Assembly: GCA_026413225.1 (NCBI GenBank)
Contig: CM048554.1
Coordinates: forward strand, 11,300,001-11,364,000
Length of the DNA: 64,000 bases
DNA from: Otis tarda
Lineage: Eukaryota; Chordata; Aves; Otidiformes; Otididae
Direction of reading: 5' to 3'
Part shown: positions 1-13,559 of the stretch, piece by piece
How the letters are laid out: every line of letters begins with the position of its first letter
Position numbering within the stretch: the first letter of the stretch is position 1
The notes under the pieces: generated by a model
Database searches by the model: none
Seen by the model: the letters and a program-made list of their open reading frames with translations, nothing else
Told to the model about the DNA's origin: nothing
Made by a program: the position numbers and the translations under genes

Positions 1-838
1 TCACAGAATAACCTTTGCTACAACAGAGAGAGGTACATTTACTATTCCTGATCTTACATATATGGGAAACCTCTCCTGTTTTGAGTTCTCTTCATTTTTT
101 TTTTTTTCCTTCCTAGGAATAATCACACTTTCATTTTCTGCTGCTATTCATTTCCTTTTCTAGTTAGAGGAAAAAAAAAAATCAAAATTCATGTTCTCTT
201 CTGTCTGTGGAGATCTGAATACCAGCAATGCAGCTGGCCAGTTTTGTCAGCCTCTCTCCCAAGGAACAGCCAAGTGAAATGGACAGAAATGAGTTGTATG
301 CTTTAAAATTTAACTCTGTCTGTTATGTAGTTGGAAGGTCTAAGAGTGCAAGTATAAAAGCTTGAAACTTAATTTAAAAATAACTGAACTTACCACATAA
401 CAATTTATTCTATACCCGTAAGCTCACCTTACTACGAGGGGAAAAAAGTTTCTCTGCCTGCCTTTGCCAAACTAGGGGCTCAGATTCTAATTGCTGTATA
501 GTCAAGTGTTTCAGGAAGACTTAAATGAGGAGCGAAAACTGCTGGCTAATTTAGATACACTGTGAAATGCTATGCAAATTTCCGAAGTAACAAATAAAAA
601 CTTTACATTCTTACCAGCTGCTTGTTTGCTGATGAAACCCCCAAATTCCTACTAGCTGTAGGTGTGCCTGCATTAGAGGCAGATCAGTTTTTGCTTTTTT
701 GGGGGGCGTAGGTAACCTCTGTTTTTAGGCAACTAACTTGCCCATTCTTCATCAGAAAGTAGTTTGAATTTTTATGAGATCAGGAACTTGATAGGAAGAA
801 GACTAAAAATCTGTCTTTTTTTTTTTCTCTTTTTCCAG
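1..838 (+). other. B3GNT2: B3GNT2 intron preceding the coding exon
   Basis: Non-coding AT-rich sequence upstream of the B3GNT2 coding exon. It ends in a long T/C tract followed by CCAG at 835-838, a strong splice acceptor, so the exon should begin at 839 with nine bases of 5' UTR before the ATG. In other vertebrates B3GNT2 keeps its whole CDS in the last exon, which fits. No other gene or repeat is evident in this stretch. The 5' non-coding exon and promoter lie left of the window. Confidence 0.75.
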
Positions 839-847
839 ATATGAGAA

Positions 848-2041
848 ATGAGTGTTGGACGCAGAAGATTAAAGCTGCTGGGAATTCTGATGATGGTAAA
901 CATTTTTATTTATGTGATTGTGGAAGTCTCAAAAAGTGGCAGCCAAGAGAAGAATGCAAAAGGCCGTGTTATTATACCACGCAGCAAATTCTGGAGAAAA
1001 TACACTCCTCACAAAGCTTATTGGAACAAACAGCAACAGAAGCTTGAACTGCTGTATAACCCTATTCTGTCCTTGCTTTCCAATATGACTGTGGAAGAGA
1101 ACTTGCTTTTGAACTCGAGTGTTATCAGTTCCTGTGACCCTGACCCATGGGTACCTTCAGAGGTTAGTGACTTTGCAAACTTGCCAGACAGATTCAAAGA
1201 CTTTCTACTTTATCTGAGATGTAGAAATTATTCTTTATTAATCGATCAACCAAACAAGTGCAAACATAAACCTTTTCTGCTGCTGGCTATTAAGTCACTT
1301 ACACCCCATTTTGATAGAAGGCAAGCAATCAGGGAATCCTGGGGCAAGGAAATAAAATCGAGGGATGTGACAGTCAAAAGGGTCTTCTTACTTGGACAGA
1401 CCCCACCGGAGGATAATTATCCTGATCTTTCAGACATGATAAAATTTGAGAGTGAAACCCACCAAGACATTCTCCTCTGGAACTACAGAGACACTTTCTT
1501 CAATCTGACTCTGAAAGAGGTGCTGTTTCTTAAGTGGGTCAGCAGCAGTTGCGCAGATGTCCAGTTTATTTTTAAGGGTGATGATGATGTCTTTGTGAAT
1601 ACCCATCAGATCCTGGATTACTTGAAGAGCTTATCAAAGGACAAAGCCAAAGACTTATTTATAGGCGATGTGATCAAAGATGCTGGACCTCACAGAGAAA
1701 AAAAGTTGAAGTACTACATCCCAGAAAGTGTTTATGAAGGTTCTTATCCTCCGTATGCAGGAGGCGGTGGGTTTCTGTACTCTGGTGATCTGGCGTTAAG
1801 ACTGAATAATGCATCTGACCAGGTACTCCTTTACCCTATTGATGATGTTTATACTGGAATGTGCCTTCAGAAGCTTGGGCTTGCTCCGGAAAAACACAAA
1901 GGCTTCAAAACATTTGATATTGAAGAGAAATACAGAAATAACATATGTTCCTACACAAACTTAATGTTAGTACATAGTAGAAAACCTCAAGAAATGATAA
2001 AGATTTGGACACGCTTGCAAGATCCACATTTAAATTGTTAA
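848..2041 (+). CDS. B3GNT2: B3GNT2: UDP-GlcNAc:betaGal beta-1,3-N-acetylglucosaminyltransferase 2
   Basis: Complete 397-residue type II Golgi glycosyltransferase (GT31), the same length as human B3GNT2 and alignable end to end from recall. The family member adds beta-1,3-GlcNAc to galactose and is the main poly-N-acetyllactosamine extending enzyme on N-glycans. A short basic cytosolic start (MSVGRRR) precedes one hydrophobic anchor at about residues 9-27. A variable stem follows, and the catalytic domain starts near residue 140 (KPFLLLAIKS, then RRQAIRESWG). The metal-binding DDD motif is at 245-247 (KGDDDVFVN), PPYAGGGGF at 301-309 and the IDDVYTG motif at 331-337. Sequons are at N79, N89, N127, N219 and N321. 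The start is the first in-frame ATG after the splice acceptor and matches the conserved MSVGRRR start. There is no frameshift or missing catalytic residue. The CDS lies in a single exon, as in mammals. Confidence 0.98.
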   Translation: MSVGRRRLKLLGILMMVNIFIYVIVEVSKSGSQEKNAKGRVIIPRSKFWRKYTPHKAYWNKQQQKLELLYNPILSLLSNMTVEENLLLNSSVISSCDPDPWVPSEVSDFANLPDRFKDFLLYLRCRNYSLLIDQPNKCKHKPFLLLAIKSLTPHFDRRQAIRESWGKEIKSRDVTVKRVFLLGQTPPEDNYPDLSDMIKFESETHQDILLWNYRDTFFNLTLKEVLFLKWVSSSCADVQFIFKGDDDVFVNTHQILDYLKSLSKDKAKDLFIGDVIKDAGPHREKKLKYYIPESVYEGSYPPYAGGGGFLYSGDLALRLNNASDQVLLYPIDDVYTGMCLQKLGLAPEKHKGFKTFDIEEKYRNNICSYTNLMLVHSRKPQEMIKIWTRLQDPHLNC

Positions 2042-3315
2042 AGTAATGTGCATAAGTGTCTTAAGTCCGAATAACTTTCCAATTTTGGGTCTGACTTTCT
2101 TGGTGGACCATTGAAGCTCTGTTTAATAGTTTAATTTTCTCTGGACACCTTTTCCTGTATTTTGAAAATGAGAATAATACTAAAATTTGAGGGGATGGCT
2201 TGAAGACTTGGTCCTGGCTTTTCCACTGTCCTGGTGGTCATTATGTTTCAAGCTTTATTTTAAATTAATTTTAAAAAGGACTTCAAGGATGTAGCTAGCT
2301 GTCAGTGACTGGTTAGCTGTATTGGAAATAGCGATTGCTTACTACAGTGCATCTTTCATTAATTGTGATGGTGGAAGATAATTTTTCCTTGAAGTAGTGT
2401 TTGTGCGTGGGTGTGTGAAAACCACTGTAAACTGAAAATTCACAAATTGGAGGAATGTAGTTTTACTTTGAGTATGAAACACTCTTACAAGACTTTAACG
2501 ATTTGAATTTTTTTAATTTATAGTTTTCAGTCTTTTTGCACCCTGGAACAGTATTTTCTCCTTTACTTACGATCTTTTGTGCAAAGCGTGCCTGTGTCTG
2601 AAGGATTTACCCTTTTATTTGATGATGTTTTTTTTTTTTTAAAAAAAAAGGGGTAATACTGTTTGAAACATCCCATAACAGAGCTGAATATAAAAGGAAA
2701 AGGAAGAACAGATTTTCTTTGGGGCTGGGCAGTAGGTACAGTTAGATCTGCGTCCTGCTCCAAGCTTACGTGAGGTAAAGCTGACTTGTTGCTCATGTTA
2801 TTTATGTGAAAAGCTACTCTGGTCAGTCCTTGTTTTCTGTTTTGGCACTAAATGTGATCAGGTAGCTTGAATTAATGCAGATAACTGAAATTGCACATTG
2901 CTTACGAGAGCATGGTTTGGATCTCCTATAAAGCGGTAGCAAATCTAGAATTGTGCAGATCCTGAGTTTCAAATTTTGAAACAATCTTTGAAGTTGCATG
3001 ATGTCTCATGTAGAGTTAAATATGTTCTCAAAACTCAGATTTTCTTCTGTATTTCCACATCTTGCTTATAGGAGTTATTCTAAATAGTGGTTACTTCCTT
3101 TGTATATGTAGAAGTGCCTGTCTATTTATTGTTCAGATTGAAGACCAAAACATTTTCTTAAATATATTTTGTGTAACATTTTATTTGTATCGTGTTGTCA
3201 CTCAGATATTTAAATATAGAGCATGATATTTTAAATCTGTGAGATGTGTAACATGTTAAATAAAGCTAATTGTTATTTTTGAATTTGAAAAATAAAATGT
3301 GATTTAAATATTTCT
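2042..3315 (+). other. B3GNT2: B3GNT2 3' UTR
   Basis: AT-rich non-coding sequence directly after the TAA stop, with no long open frame. It contains T- and A-runs near 2629-2650. Two polyadenylation hexamers near its end suggest transcript ends between about 3275 and 3320. The exact cleavage site is inferred. Confidence 0.7.
3259..3296 (+). promoter_or_regulatory. B3GNT2: Polyadenylation signals of B3GNT2
   Basis: Two AATAAA hexamers lie at 3259-3264 and 3291-3296 in an AT-rich context about 1.2 kb after the stop codon. Either could direct 3' end formation. No transcript data are available. Confidence 0.6.
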
Positions 3316-6300
3316 TGTGATGCTTCATTTGAGATGTAGCATTGACTTACAGAACAGTTGCACTGTTCTGTAATTGAATGTGTGGCATTCATTAACAATG
3401 CATTTCGGAAGTTCAGAAGCAAAAGGCTTTATTTGGCTACTTTCTCCAACTCTTACGTGGTAGGCTGTCAAGAAAACGTTGCAATTGTGCGTGGATTTGT
3501 TAGGTGCTGTAATAGATGGACAACTCTGGCAAAAGCAAGGGAACATTAAGTGCCCTAGGAAAAACAGTGCGTACAGAAATAATTACCTGTACAATAACAC
3601 TACTTGTACAATTGAAAGGAGTCAAGGAATGGATTGAATGGCTGGCATTTTAGTTTTTGTTTGAGATAACTTGGCAGCTACAACTCTTGGCTTCTTCACC
3701 TGCTTTCTTGTTCCTTTCGTTTACCTTGAAGAACAGATTTGGTGTGGTTTTTTGTTTGGTTTTTTTTTTTTTTATGTGGCAAGAGGTGAGGTCTTCTGGT
3801 CTTCCACCTTACTTTTCTGTAGATGTTTGCTGTCAACCCCCAGGGTAGATAGGTTAAAGACAAGACTGTGCTCTGTTGTGCCGTGAGGTTTGGCCTGTGC
3901 CTTATCACTCCTCACAAGAAATTACGCTTTTCTGAAAGAGCCACAGGTTTTACTGTACATGTGTTACTCCTAGTCTGTTTGTCCTAGCCATGCTGAGCAC
4001 TCTGTTTCTTTCTAAGTATTAGTGAGATTTTTGTCAAGAGTTGGGCCAAGTGAAATAAAAGTAATGCTGCTGCTGAGGAATGCAAGTAGAGATGTGATGT
4101 TAAAGAGTTTTCATGGACGAGAGAGAGAGAGGGGAAAAGGAGAGTGCAGTGGGTGGGCAAAGACATGGAGGAGAGAGACAGAGGGAAGGCTGCTGAGTGC
4201 TAAATGTAGCGATGAGTTCCAGGGAAGGATCAAATGAGAAACAGAAACGAGAGCAGGCTGCAGAAACAGAGGGACAGGAAGAGAGCCCAAGAATTAAATC
4301 TTATGAGTAAGATGAGGTGGAGTGCATGTGCGATATTAACATGTTAGTGAAATGGGTGGGATTGGTGGAGTGCCAGCATTAATTATTTATTTTATACCTT
4401 TCCTGTAACCATGAGATTAAAACCAGCCCTCTTGCATAGGACATAACTGAGAATAAGGAAAAACAGGCTGAGTGGTACTTGCCAAGGAGAAATGCTGTGA
4501 GAAAGCATCTGCCTGCCTTCTGAAGTGACTAGAGAAGAGAAAGGGGAGAGGAAAAGAGTGAACGGGTGGCCCCAGTGGGCTAAGTAGGTAAAAGGTGCTG
4601 GAGAAGAAATGGACAGACTAGTTTTGTTTACTCTGGGTGTGGAGAAGCACCAATGACTGTGCAGTCCGATTGGGTCTCTGGTCCACTCCCAGGGAGAAAG
4701 AATTGTCTTGACAAAGAATTGGGAGTGTGTGGAGTAAAGAGCAAGTGAAATAAATAAGAACCGAGAGAAGGGAACGGAATGCAACCAAGAGAAACAATGT
4801 GTGGTGGGAATGGGATTTGGGGATAGTTGGGAATGGATGATGAAAAGTCTTTAAAAAGCAGGTACGGTATTGGGTTGTTTTATCTGGGTTTGGCTGTGTT
4901 TTGGGGTGTGTGTTTTGGTTGCTGGTTCCTGGTTTTTGGAGCATTGCTTGAGTACTAGGTACTTTAAATGAAAAGTGGAAGTAATGTAATTAAATCAGGA
5001 ATAATATTTTTTTTTAATATGGACTGATTTCCTACTAAGTAAATTTAGAGTTGTGGAAACGGTGAGCAAAACGGGTAAATACTGTAAAATAAATATATGA
5101 ATGACTTTTTTGAAATTACTTAATGAAAAGTGATCTGGGGAATATAAAGAGCTAAAGATGGATTTTTTTTTTCCCTTAAATTTAAAGGGAGAGGAAAGAG
5201 TCTACTAAGATAAAAGCATGAGAAAATTTGACTACATTGAGAAAAATAGGAATAATGGAATTTGAAAGCTTAAGTAAGAGGTGTTTAGATGAGAGAGTTG
5301 AATGTGGATGCAGTTTTTGTTAGGTTTTTTATTTCTTTCTTTCTTCCCTGAATACAGCAGGGAAAATGAAGTGCTGCTGTGATTAAATGACATTGCATCA
5401 GGGTAAGCCATTAGAATCCATTAGCTTGTTTGTATAAAGGCTCAGGCCTTTGCTTCTAAACACAGTTGGGAGGAGGAAATACAGACCTTTGGATAAGGAA
5501 GGTAAATGAGCTGTAATTAATGCACAAATTATAATGTTTATCTTCTAGAGGATGGAGTCCCTTTTTTTCTAAATAAAAAAAAAAAACCCGCTCTGCTGAT
5601 TGGTTACTTGGGCTGTATGCATTTACGGTTGGATCCCTTCTCCCCCTACCCAGTTTTATTTTGTTATGTAGGTTTGAGTGAAATGTAGCACTTGGCAGGA
5701 CTGGTGATAAGAGAATTCCTGACAATTCTTTCTGCTTTTCAGTGTTGGAAACACTGAAAGCCCAACTTTAAAAGAGTTTTGGCTGGAGAATACAAGAAAG
5801 ATGCAGACTAGAATTTAGTAGAACTTCAGTGTTTAGTATGCTGTTCAGCAAGGATCCAAATGGAGGTAATTCTTAATTTTGGGCTTTGTGATGTGGTAAT
5901 GAGTAATCTAGCTCTTATCTGGTGCTGCTGTGTGCTGATCTAGCTTACAGTAAGTAGTTTACTCCCTGAAATCTGGCCTCCATTCGCTTCCGGCTTCTTA
6001 CACCTCATATGTATGAGACTTCCACTGTAGTCATGTTTGCCTGAGGGCATCAATCTGAATGAGTTCATGTCTACACTTGAACTATTTCCTCCTCACCTAA
6101 TAATCATGAAACCAACTTAGCAAGCAAGTAGGGCAGGGGGAGCTGCTTAATGGGTCCCTTTTACAGACAATAACGCACGGAGGTTGTCTACAAGGAGGAA
6201 CGTCAATCAGCATGAGCACAAAACATCAGTCTTCAAGTTCTCTTCAGCCTCTTCCTCAAACTTAAAAGTGTTGCCCTGTTCTTTGCTGGATGAAGACAAC

Positions 6301-6941
6301 AACAGGAGTAGGAGTGAGAACTTAATAAAGCACGCACAGTTCTGCAAGCCAAGTCATAGCCAACAAGCCCCATGCTATGCAGAGAGACAACTGCTGGTTG
6401 TTTTCCCAAGCAGGAATGTTGAATAAAGGTAGGGTTGGAAGGAGACAATCTTAACCTCACATGAATGTTTTGATGCCTTGTTTTCCTGTAGCTCCACACC
6501 ATGTTACAAAGTGTATGCTGAGAAACTTACGTGAACTTTCTAAATGCCAGAGGCGATTAAATACTGAGCAGGTCAGTTTTTCCTTTCTTTGTTGTGCTCA
6601 GACCAGGTCTTTGGTTTGCTAATCACAGTTTATAACATTTGTGTTGGCACAGCCTGCTCAAAGTAGTGTTTAAACAACTCTGGCTAGACATTGCTGAGGA
6701 TGGCTGAACTGCACCTTGTGGAGTTTGCATGCCAGCCTTTTCAAAAGACTTACAGTCTGTTTCCATTTGTCAATGAAAACATTTGTACCTTGTCTGACGT
6801 CTGACTGACCAAGGTGAGTTGGACATAAGCTGGTCTTCATGCGTCAGCCTTCGCTTCAAGGTCTGTTAATAAATGTTAGTACGGAACAAACCGATGCGAT
6901 TCCAATTTTTGCTCTGTTTTCCATATTTGTGTGTTACTGCA

Positions 6942-6965
6942 GTTATTTATTTATTTATTTATTTT
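6942..6965. repeat. (TTTA)n microsatellite
   Basis: About five perfect TTAT/TTTA units, then T-rich sequence. Ordinary short tandem repeat. Confidence 0.85.
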
Positions 6966-9900
6966 TCCTCCAAATTGATCTCTAGCTTAAGGACTTCCGA
7001 CCATGAGTTACGTGCTTACAACTTGGCACCCTTCCCTGCTGCAGGGGCTGTGGCATTTGGTAGTATGCAGCATCTCTGCTCTCTGAAGAACCATGGAGGG
7101 AGGCCTCAGAACTTGCCCATGTAAGTTTGTAGCCCAAATTTTCTGTTCACGTCAGCAGTAGCGTGTGGTATGTGTTACGATTGCAGAGGCCTGACAAGTG
7201 TCACTCAGTTCTGACCTCAGGTGTATTGGGATGTCAGTTTTGTGGTGGCACAAAGGGAATTCGTTCAGCCCCGAAGGACAAAGAAGAGGTGAGATCTCTG
7301 CTTTTGGGATCTCTCCTGTTGTTGTTGATTGAGTTCTGTGAAGTTACTGATCTTAGGTCAGCCCCTTCTCTCTGTCTTGCTCTACTGTCTTCTGAGAGGG
7401 GGGGGATTCATATGAATACATACCAAATTTCCTGTCAAAGATTTATCGATACAGAAATTTGTGCAATCTCAAATTTTATAGAGAGAAAATTCCCAGTCAG
7501 TCCTCTAATTTCTAGACTCCTTGACTTATCTCTGCTTCAAGCACTGACCTGTATCCTTCATGACTTTGCTGCTGAACTCCGTATCTAACTGCATTAGTCT
7601 TTCTTGCCTTCTTGTGGTCGTGTCTTTGTCCCCTCTATCTCCCAGCTGTTAGTGGAGATGCTTCCCTCTCCAGTAAACCTCAAGGTTTACTGAGAAACAG
7701 GAACACTTCTTTGTGTTCAGGGGAAAGGAAGGATATTCCCCTCTCTAGCAGATAGATTTTGGTTCCGTCGGACTGGATAGTCTTACGGTACTTGATTTTT
7801 GTGGCTTCATGTTCAGTAACAGTCCCTTGGACTATGGAAGAAAGAGTTTGGACAGTGTTCACTAGGAATTCACCTAGGAATTCAGCTGGGGTTTTTTTTT
7901 GTTTGTTTGATTTTGTTTATTTTTTTAAATCACTCACTTCTATCAGAACCTGATTCAAACTATTTCAAATGATGGATTAAGAGGGGAAAAAGTGCTGAGC
8001 TGCAAATCAAGCTGTAAACTTCCTGATTTTGAAGTTAAAGTCACCACCATTGTCACTTCTTAAAACAAAACTGCTCTGGGAAGATTTGGAGAGAGTTTCT
8101 GCAAGGGTTAGAAATAATCCCTAAATATCCCCTGTTAGCCTTTAAACCCAAGAGCTGCAGCTTAGTGTTTGTTACAGCTGTAATTTTTGTGTCCTTTCCC
8201 CCTCTTCCTCCGTCCCTCTGGCTAAGTTTTGACTGAACTCTGCTTTTTGCTGTTCCGGGGCGGGGGGGGGTTGTAAATGATTCATTCATTTGTGTTTCAT
8301 CGTGTGGCTGAAATGTGTCATCTGTTTTTTCCCCCACTGCTCCTACCACTGCCGCTGATATTCCTCCCCCCTCCTCCAGAAAAGTTTGTTATCTCATGAC
8401 GATATGAATGTTGTCTTTTTGGGGATCACCACATGTGTGTTATGCTGGCAGACCAGCAAGAATGCACGTGTGATGAGTATTTGAAAGTCCTCCACAAAAC
8501 CTAGGACTTCATCTTGACAAGATAAGCCTTTACTTTGTATTTGAGTTGTAACTTTAGAAAACAGTGTAGTCCTTCAAGTCACCTCTTTCCTGTTTTCTTA
8601 CCTGTAGGATCACTCCATTTTGTAATGTTTTCATTGTATTTCCTGCTCTTATTTTCCTCTGTATCCTGTAAAGTTAGATTGTTAGATGTGGTAGAGCTAG
8701 GAGCAGTTGTGGGATTTATGTTCTGTCTGTATAATTACTCAGCCAAGTAAGGAGGCTAGCATCTGTCAACTCTTTACAGAAATCAAACCTGAAAGCTCAC
8801 CTTTTGAGTAGCGGCAAGATTAAAAATATCCAATTTTAAACCAAAATTTTCCTGAAATTTGAAATATTCTTCAATAACATTCTTGAAGAAAATAAAAGCT
8901 GGAGACCCCTTGTGTTTTTCTTCTTTTCCAAAATCTGCATCATGGTTTGCATTTATTACTGTCCTATATTCAAGCATGTATAAATGATGTTAAAAAAAAA
9001 AAGTTTTTAAAAAAGGCAAAAAGCTCCAGCGCAAATACTGCAAAAGCTTTCAGGTAGGTAACAGCCAAGGTAAGAAATAGTAGCCTAAGCTGAAGGAGCA
9101 AATGGAGGATCCATCCCTCGCAAGATGGATCCCGTGTTATGCACAGTATGAAGTGTGAGGGAGTATTTTTTGAAGATCTAAAACCAAAGGAATTTGTCTG
9201 TTTTCCTTTCAGTCTTTCTGGTATGTGAGGAAATAGACTTCTGCTTTAGACGTAGGTTTGGCAGCAGCCCAAGAGACCTGAGAGAGAAAATTTCATCATC
9301 TTGTTAGCTGTTGACTACTTTGCTTATGTGAAATAAATGCCAGAGAGGGCAGTGAGTTGTTCTGTTTTCTGAAATCTGTCCTACTTGGTTTTGATACAGT
9401 CTCAAGTGCTCAGCAAAAATACTGATGACATTTAGATGAAAATAATGATGAGTATCATAATCAAAAAAGTTGAAACCTAAGCCATGTTTTAAAATACCTA
9501 GAAATTGGATGAGTTTCAAGAGAAGCGAGCTGCACAATGTAGCTTTGCTTGTGCCCTTCAGATTTCAGAGAGGTTCCTCACTGGAACTAGTCTGAGAATT
9601 TATTCTTGCTATTAGAGCTGTTGTCCATTCTCTCTATAAATAAACCTGGATTGTTCTAACTTATAGTTGAGGAGGAGCTATACTGGGCCAAAACAAGGCT
9701 AGATTGGTCCTTTATGCCCTCAGAAGAAGCAGAAAATACTTCTGGTAGCTCAGGAAAGCCCTTAATCATGATTAGAAGTTGCTTCTAGAGCATGGTGGTT
9801 AATGGTTAGTGATAAGGAATAAAAATATCTTCCAGGAATTTGTCTTTTTTTTTTTTTTTTTTAACTTCACTGTGTACTCTGGCAAAGAGCTCTGCAACAT

Positions 9901-10205
9901 AATTATGTGCTGTACGAAAATTTGGTATCTGGAACTCCAAGAATGAAAAAAATCATTAATCAGCTGTCTCCTCCCTCCCTCGCGATTTGGAGCGGACACA
10001 ATTACTAACCCCCCCTTCCTTATCAAGGGTGGTAGTCTATGTGTAAGAGCTTGAAGAACTGCCTTGAGCAGTAGAAACTTGCTTTTGAGCAAAACATCAT
10101 TTTGTGTGAGAACTAGTGTGTGTGTATGGCACACTGCCGCTGTTCTCCTGCATCTTCTGTGGATGTAGCACAAAGGACATCTTTATTTTACTGTCTATCT
10201 GTATC

Positions 10206-10232
10206 TTTTTTTTTTTTTTTTTTTTTTTTTTT
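10206..10232. repeat. Poly-T run (27 bases)
   Basis: Uninterrupted run of T read directly from the sequence. No flanking retroposed gene was recognised that would make it the tail of a minus-strand retrocopy. Confidence 0.85.
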
Positions 10233-13200
10233 GGAATGGACCATCCCCAGTGGGTGGTGGTGGTACAGGCATGAGTGATGCAACTTAAACCTGATGCCCT
10301 TGTGATCTTTTAGTAACAAAGTACAACAGGAAAAACTGGAAGTTTTCTAGATAGTCAGCTATTGATTGCATGAAGCATTGGACAGAGCTTTTTTTCCTCC
10401 TTGAATTATACCTTCATGTGATATGTGTCAACAGTTCTTACGCTGATTATCCATTAGTTCTGCTCTCACTTCCTGCTTTTTAATTGCTCTCCTGTCTTTC
10501 TCACAGGAAAGCAAAATAAACCATTTTAGCTACAGGTGAAAGAATATTAAGTGTGAGAAAACAGGGCTTAGAGCCACTGGAAAGCGAATGTCACAGTAGG
10601 GGCATTATGGAGGAGTTATCTTTGTACCTCTAATTGAAGCATCTCAAACTTTTTCGAAACATTCACATTTGATCTAACTTTAGCTAATTTCCTACTATCT
10701 GCGTACAACAAAATTTGTCATATTTTCCAGCTCTCTTGTGTGCGGTTGCAGCTGCCTGCTAGAAAATTTCCCTGCTTAAGGAGAACTGAAGTATGTGCCT
10801 GTGTCTTGGAGGAACTGGCGTGGACCCAGTGTGGTAATTATCAGGTGATGCTTGGTCCTTTATCCCACTTTCCAGGTGGTTCCAGTTAGGAAAGCACATG
10901 TGAAGGTCCTTTCATGCGTGTACAGGCTTTTCCTTTACTCTGAGTATGTTTTAGGCAGGAGAGAACATGGAGCTCCTGGTTCTGCTCTAAGCTGGGTGGT
11001 TTTGAGTATAATATCCTTTTCCCTGGTTCATTTTTGCTTGTTCTCAGGTGTTCTGTTTTGGAATTTCCCTGGTTTAGGATGTTTGTTTTATGTACCTGAT
11101 GTTTAGTGCCAGAGAGGTCTGAATCATTCACTCAGGGCAATTAATTCTGACCTAATTACACAGATGAGTTTTGCACTGAAATTTTTAATGGTACTTAATA
11201 ATTAGAAGAGTTCTTCATTCCCCACCTCTGTGATTCAGTCCTCTGCCTTTCATGCCTCCAAAGAACAAGGGCACTTAATGAAATTAATTCCTTGTTTATT
11301 TTGTGTTAGGTAACTCTCTGAGTCCCTGCTCCTCCTGCCTGGAGAAGGAAGGGAAGTTGCTGCAATTTCACCTCTCCACAGAGAAAGCTGTGGTTGAATT
11401 CAGCGACACCGTGTTGTCCCTCATCTAAACCAGGGGAGGACATCAATGAGCTTTGATCTCCGTAGGAGATTGCAGAGAACAAACGGGGATAGGGAGACTC
11501 ACAGACTACAGCTTTGTCTGTGCCTGTGGGGCACAGCGCAGCTTTCTGTTCGGGAAATCCTTAAGTTGTGTTTGCTAGATGGGAAGCACGCTAGGGAAGT
11601 TGCACCTTTATATGCCATCCTATTGACATCCATCCTCAAAGTGCCTGTCTAGAGAGGAGGCTCCTGTGCAACCCAGTAGAGTTGTCCTTTACCTTCCTAA
11701 CTGATGAGTGTGCAGGGTTGTGTCCTAAATCATTGCAGTAAATAGGGGAAGCCCAAATGATAGCGACGTCACCTCTCCCAGTTTCACTAGGCATGGGGAA
11801 AAAAGTGTTAGAGGCCAGCATGATTTCAGAGCTGCGTCATGGCTGCAATAAAGCGGCTGTGCACTTCAAGCAGCAATCCAGCCGGGCACGAATGGCGCGG
11901 CACCCGGTTTCGTGTAGACCGGCTGAGATGGTGAATGACAGACTTCACCCACCACACTCTTCTTGCCAGCTGAGGCTTGCTGAAATGACTTCCTGTGCTC
12001 CTCTGCGGAGGAGAGGGGGAAGGAGGATGTGTAAACAAAAATGAAAAAGCTCGGCGTGGGAGTGTTTTTGTAGATGGAGGGCCTGCAGTTTGCTCAGGGG
12101 CAGCAGGGTCATCAGAGCTGGAAGGATTTCACGGTCAGCAGCAAACCAGGAGCTGCAGGCAGGAACCTTGGCCGACTCCTGCATCCCAGGAAAAACACAA
12201 TGAAAAACCTGGTGGAAAACTGATCCACAGAAATATTTGAGTGCCTTTTTCCTCCCCTAGGTCTGTATCTCTTTTGTGATTTCAAATGAAGCACAGTGGT
12301 TTCCAAAACACTGTGGATGGCTTATTTCTAGATACAATACGTATTTACACCTTGCATGTCTCCAGGGGCTAAACAACCACCAGAATACCCAAGCGGCTGC
12401 AGTTCTGTGAGGGTGAGCAGATAAACATGTTTCTTTAGGGCTGATGTTATTGTTTCTATCCCCAGAAGGGAGATTTGCGCAATGCAAGGGCCCAAAGAAT
12501 TTTGCCCAAAGAACTGGGCAAAAGAAAAATGCTACAACTGGCATTTTGTTTAGTCACTCAGTGTTTGCTTAAAGACACGGGTGCTGCTTTAACATTATAT
12601 TAAAAATGCCTTCTGCCTACTTCTCTTTAAATTCCCCTTGTGTTTCTTCATTTTATTTCCAGTCTGTTCTGAATATCCCAGTGTCTGGAATTTGTCTTTT
12701 ATAATGATATATAGTGTGGCGTGATGCCAGCATCTACTCTGGGGAATTTTTGTTCATGTTAAGATTTGAAAATCTGTATAAACACATCCTTGGAGGAAAA
12801 ATAGTCTGGTATTTAAGAAACAAGATGAAGAGTTAGAAGAGCTCAGTGCTCTTACCAGCTGCATCGTATCCTCCTGGGCTGATGTTTGTAGGGGAAAAGA
12901 ATAACCTCTGAAACTCAGCTCCAGGATGCTTTCACACTGACTCATGAAGCTACTGTGGAGGAAAAGAGCATTGGAGATGCACTGTATGAACCTATCTAAA
13001 AATTCAGTGAACAACTTTTGTCCCTAACCTCCTGGGCACACCTGCCCTGCTCTGAGAGCAGAGATTTGAGGCTCACACATTTTGAGAAGAGCCAAATGGT
13101 CTGTAACAGAAATTAGACCTCTGTTATTTGGACCGTCCTCCTTGCTCACCATCTTCTGTCCTAGGCAGTGAGCTCGGAACGGTTTCTTACAGGAGCCAAG

Positions 13201-13559
13201 ATGATCTTTAACACATTCACGCTGAACTGGAGGTGAGCAGTGGGATGGGGCAGCTTACTTGTGAGATGAGGGTTTTGAGGGTGGTGGTTATGAGGACATG
13301 GCCACTCTGGGGGGAGTTCAGAAGGGCTGTTGGAGGCCAAGTAAAATGGGAGGTAGATGTGAAGGAGGATAGGTGGAAGATGACACAGTGGGGGGAGAAG
13401 GTAGTGTAACCTGGTTGCCGCTCTGGAGCAGGATCTTGGGATTGCTGTAGCTACTGGTGGGTAGTGGTCAAAGCCCATTACGCACCAAACATGGTAAGAA
13501 AAGTGATAGAGTAGTATTTATGGCACTCTAAATCCATAGTCTATATGTATCTTCGTTAC

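Larger units (their letters stand above)
3320..13540. other. Intergenic DNA downstream of B3GNT2
   Basis: About 10 kb with only short, composition-driven open frames and no recognisable domain. It holds simple-sequence tracts: a (TTTA)n run at 6942-6965, a T-run ending at 9862 and a 27-base T-run at 10206-10232. I see no CR1 end, RNA gene or exon pair that could be defended here. Confidence 0.5.
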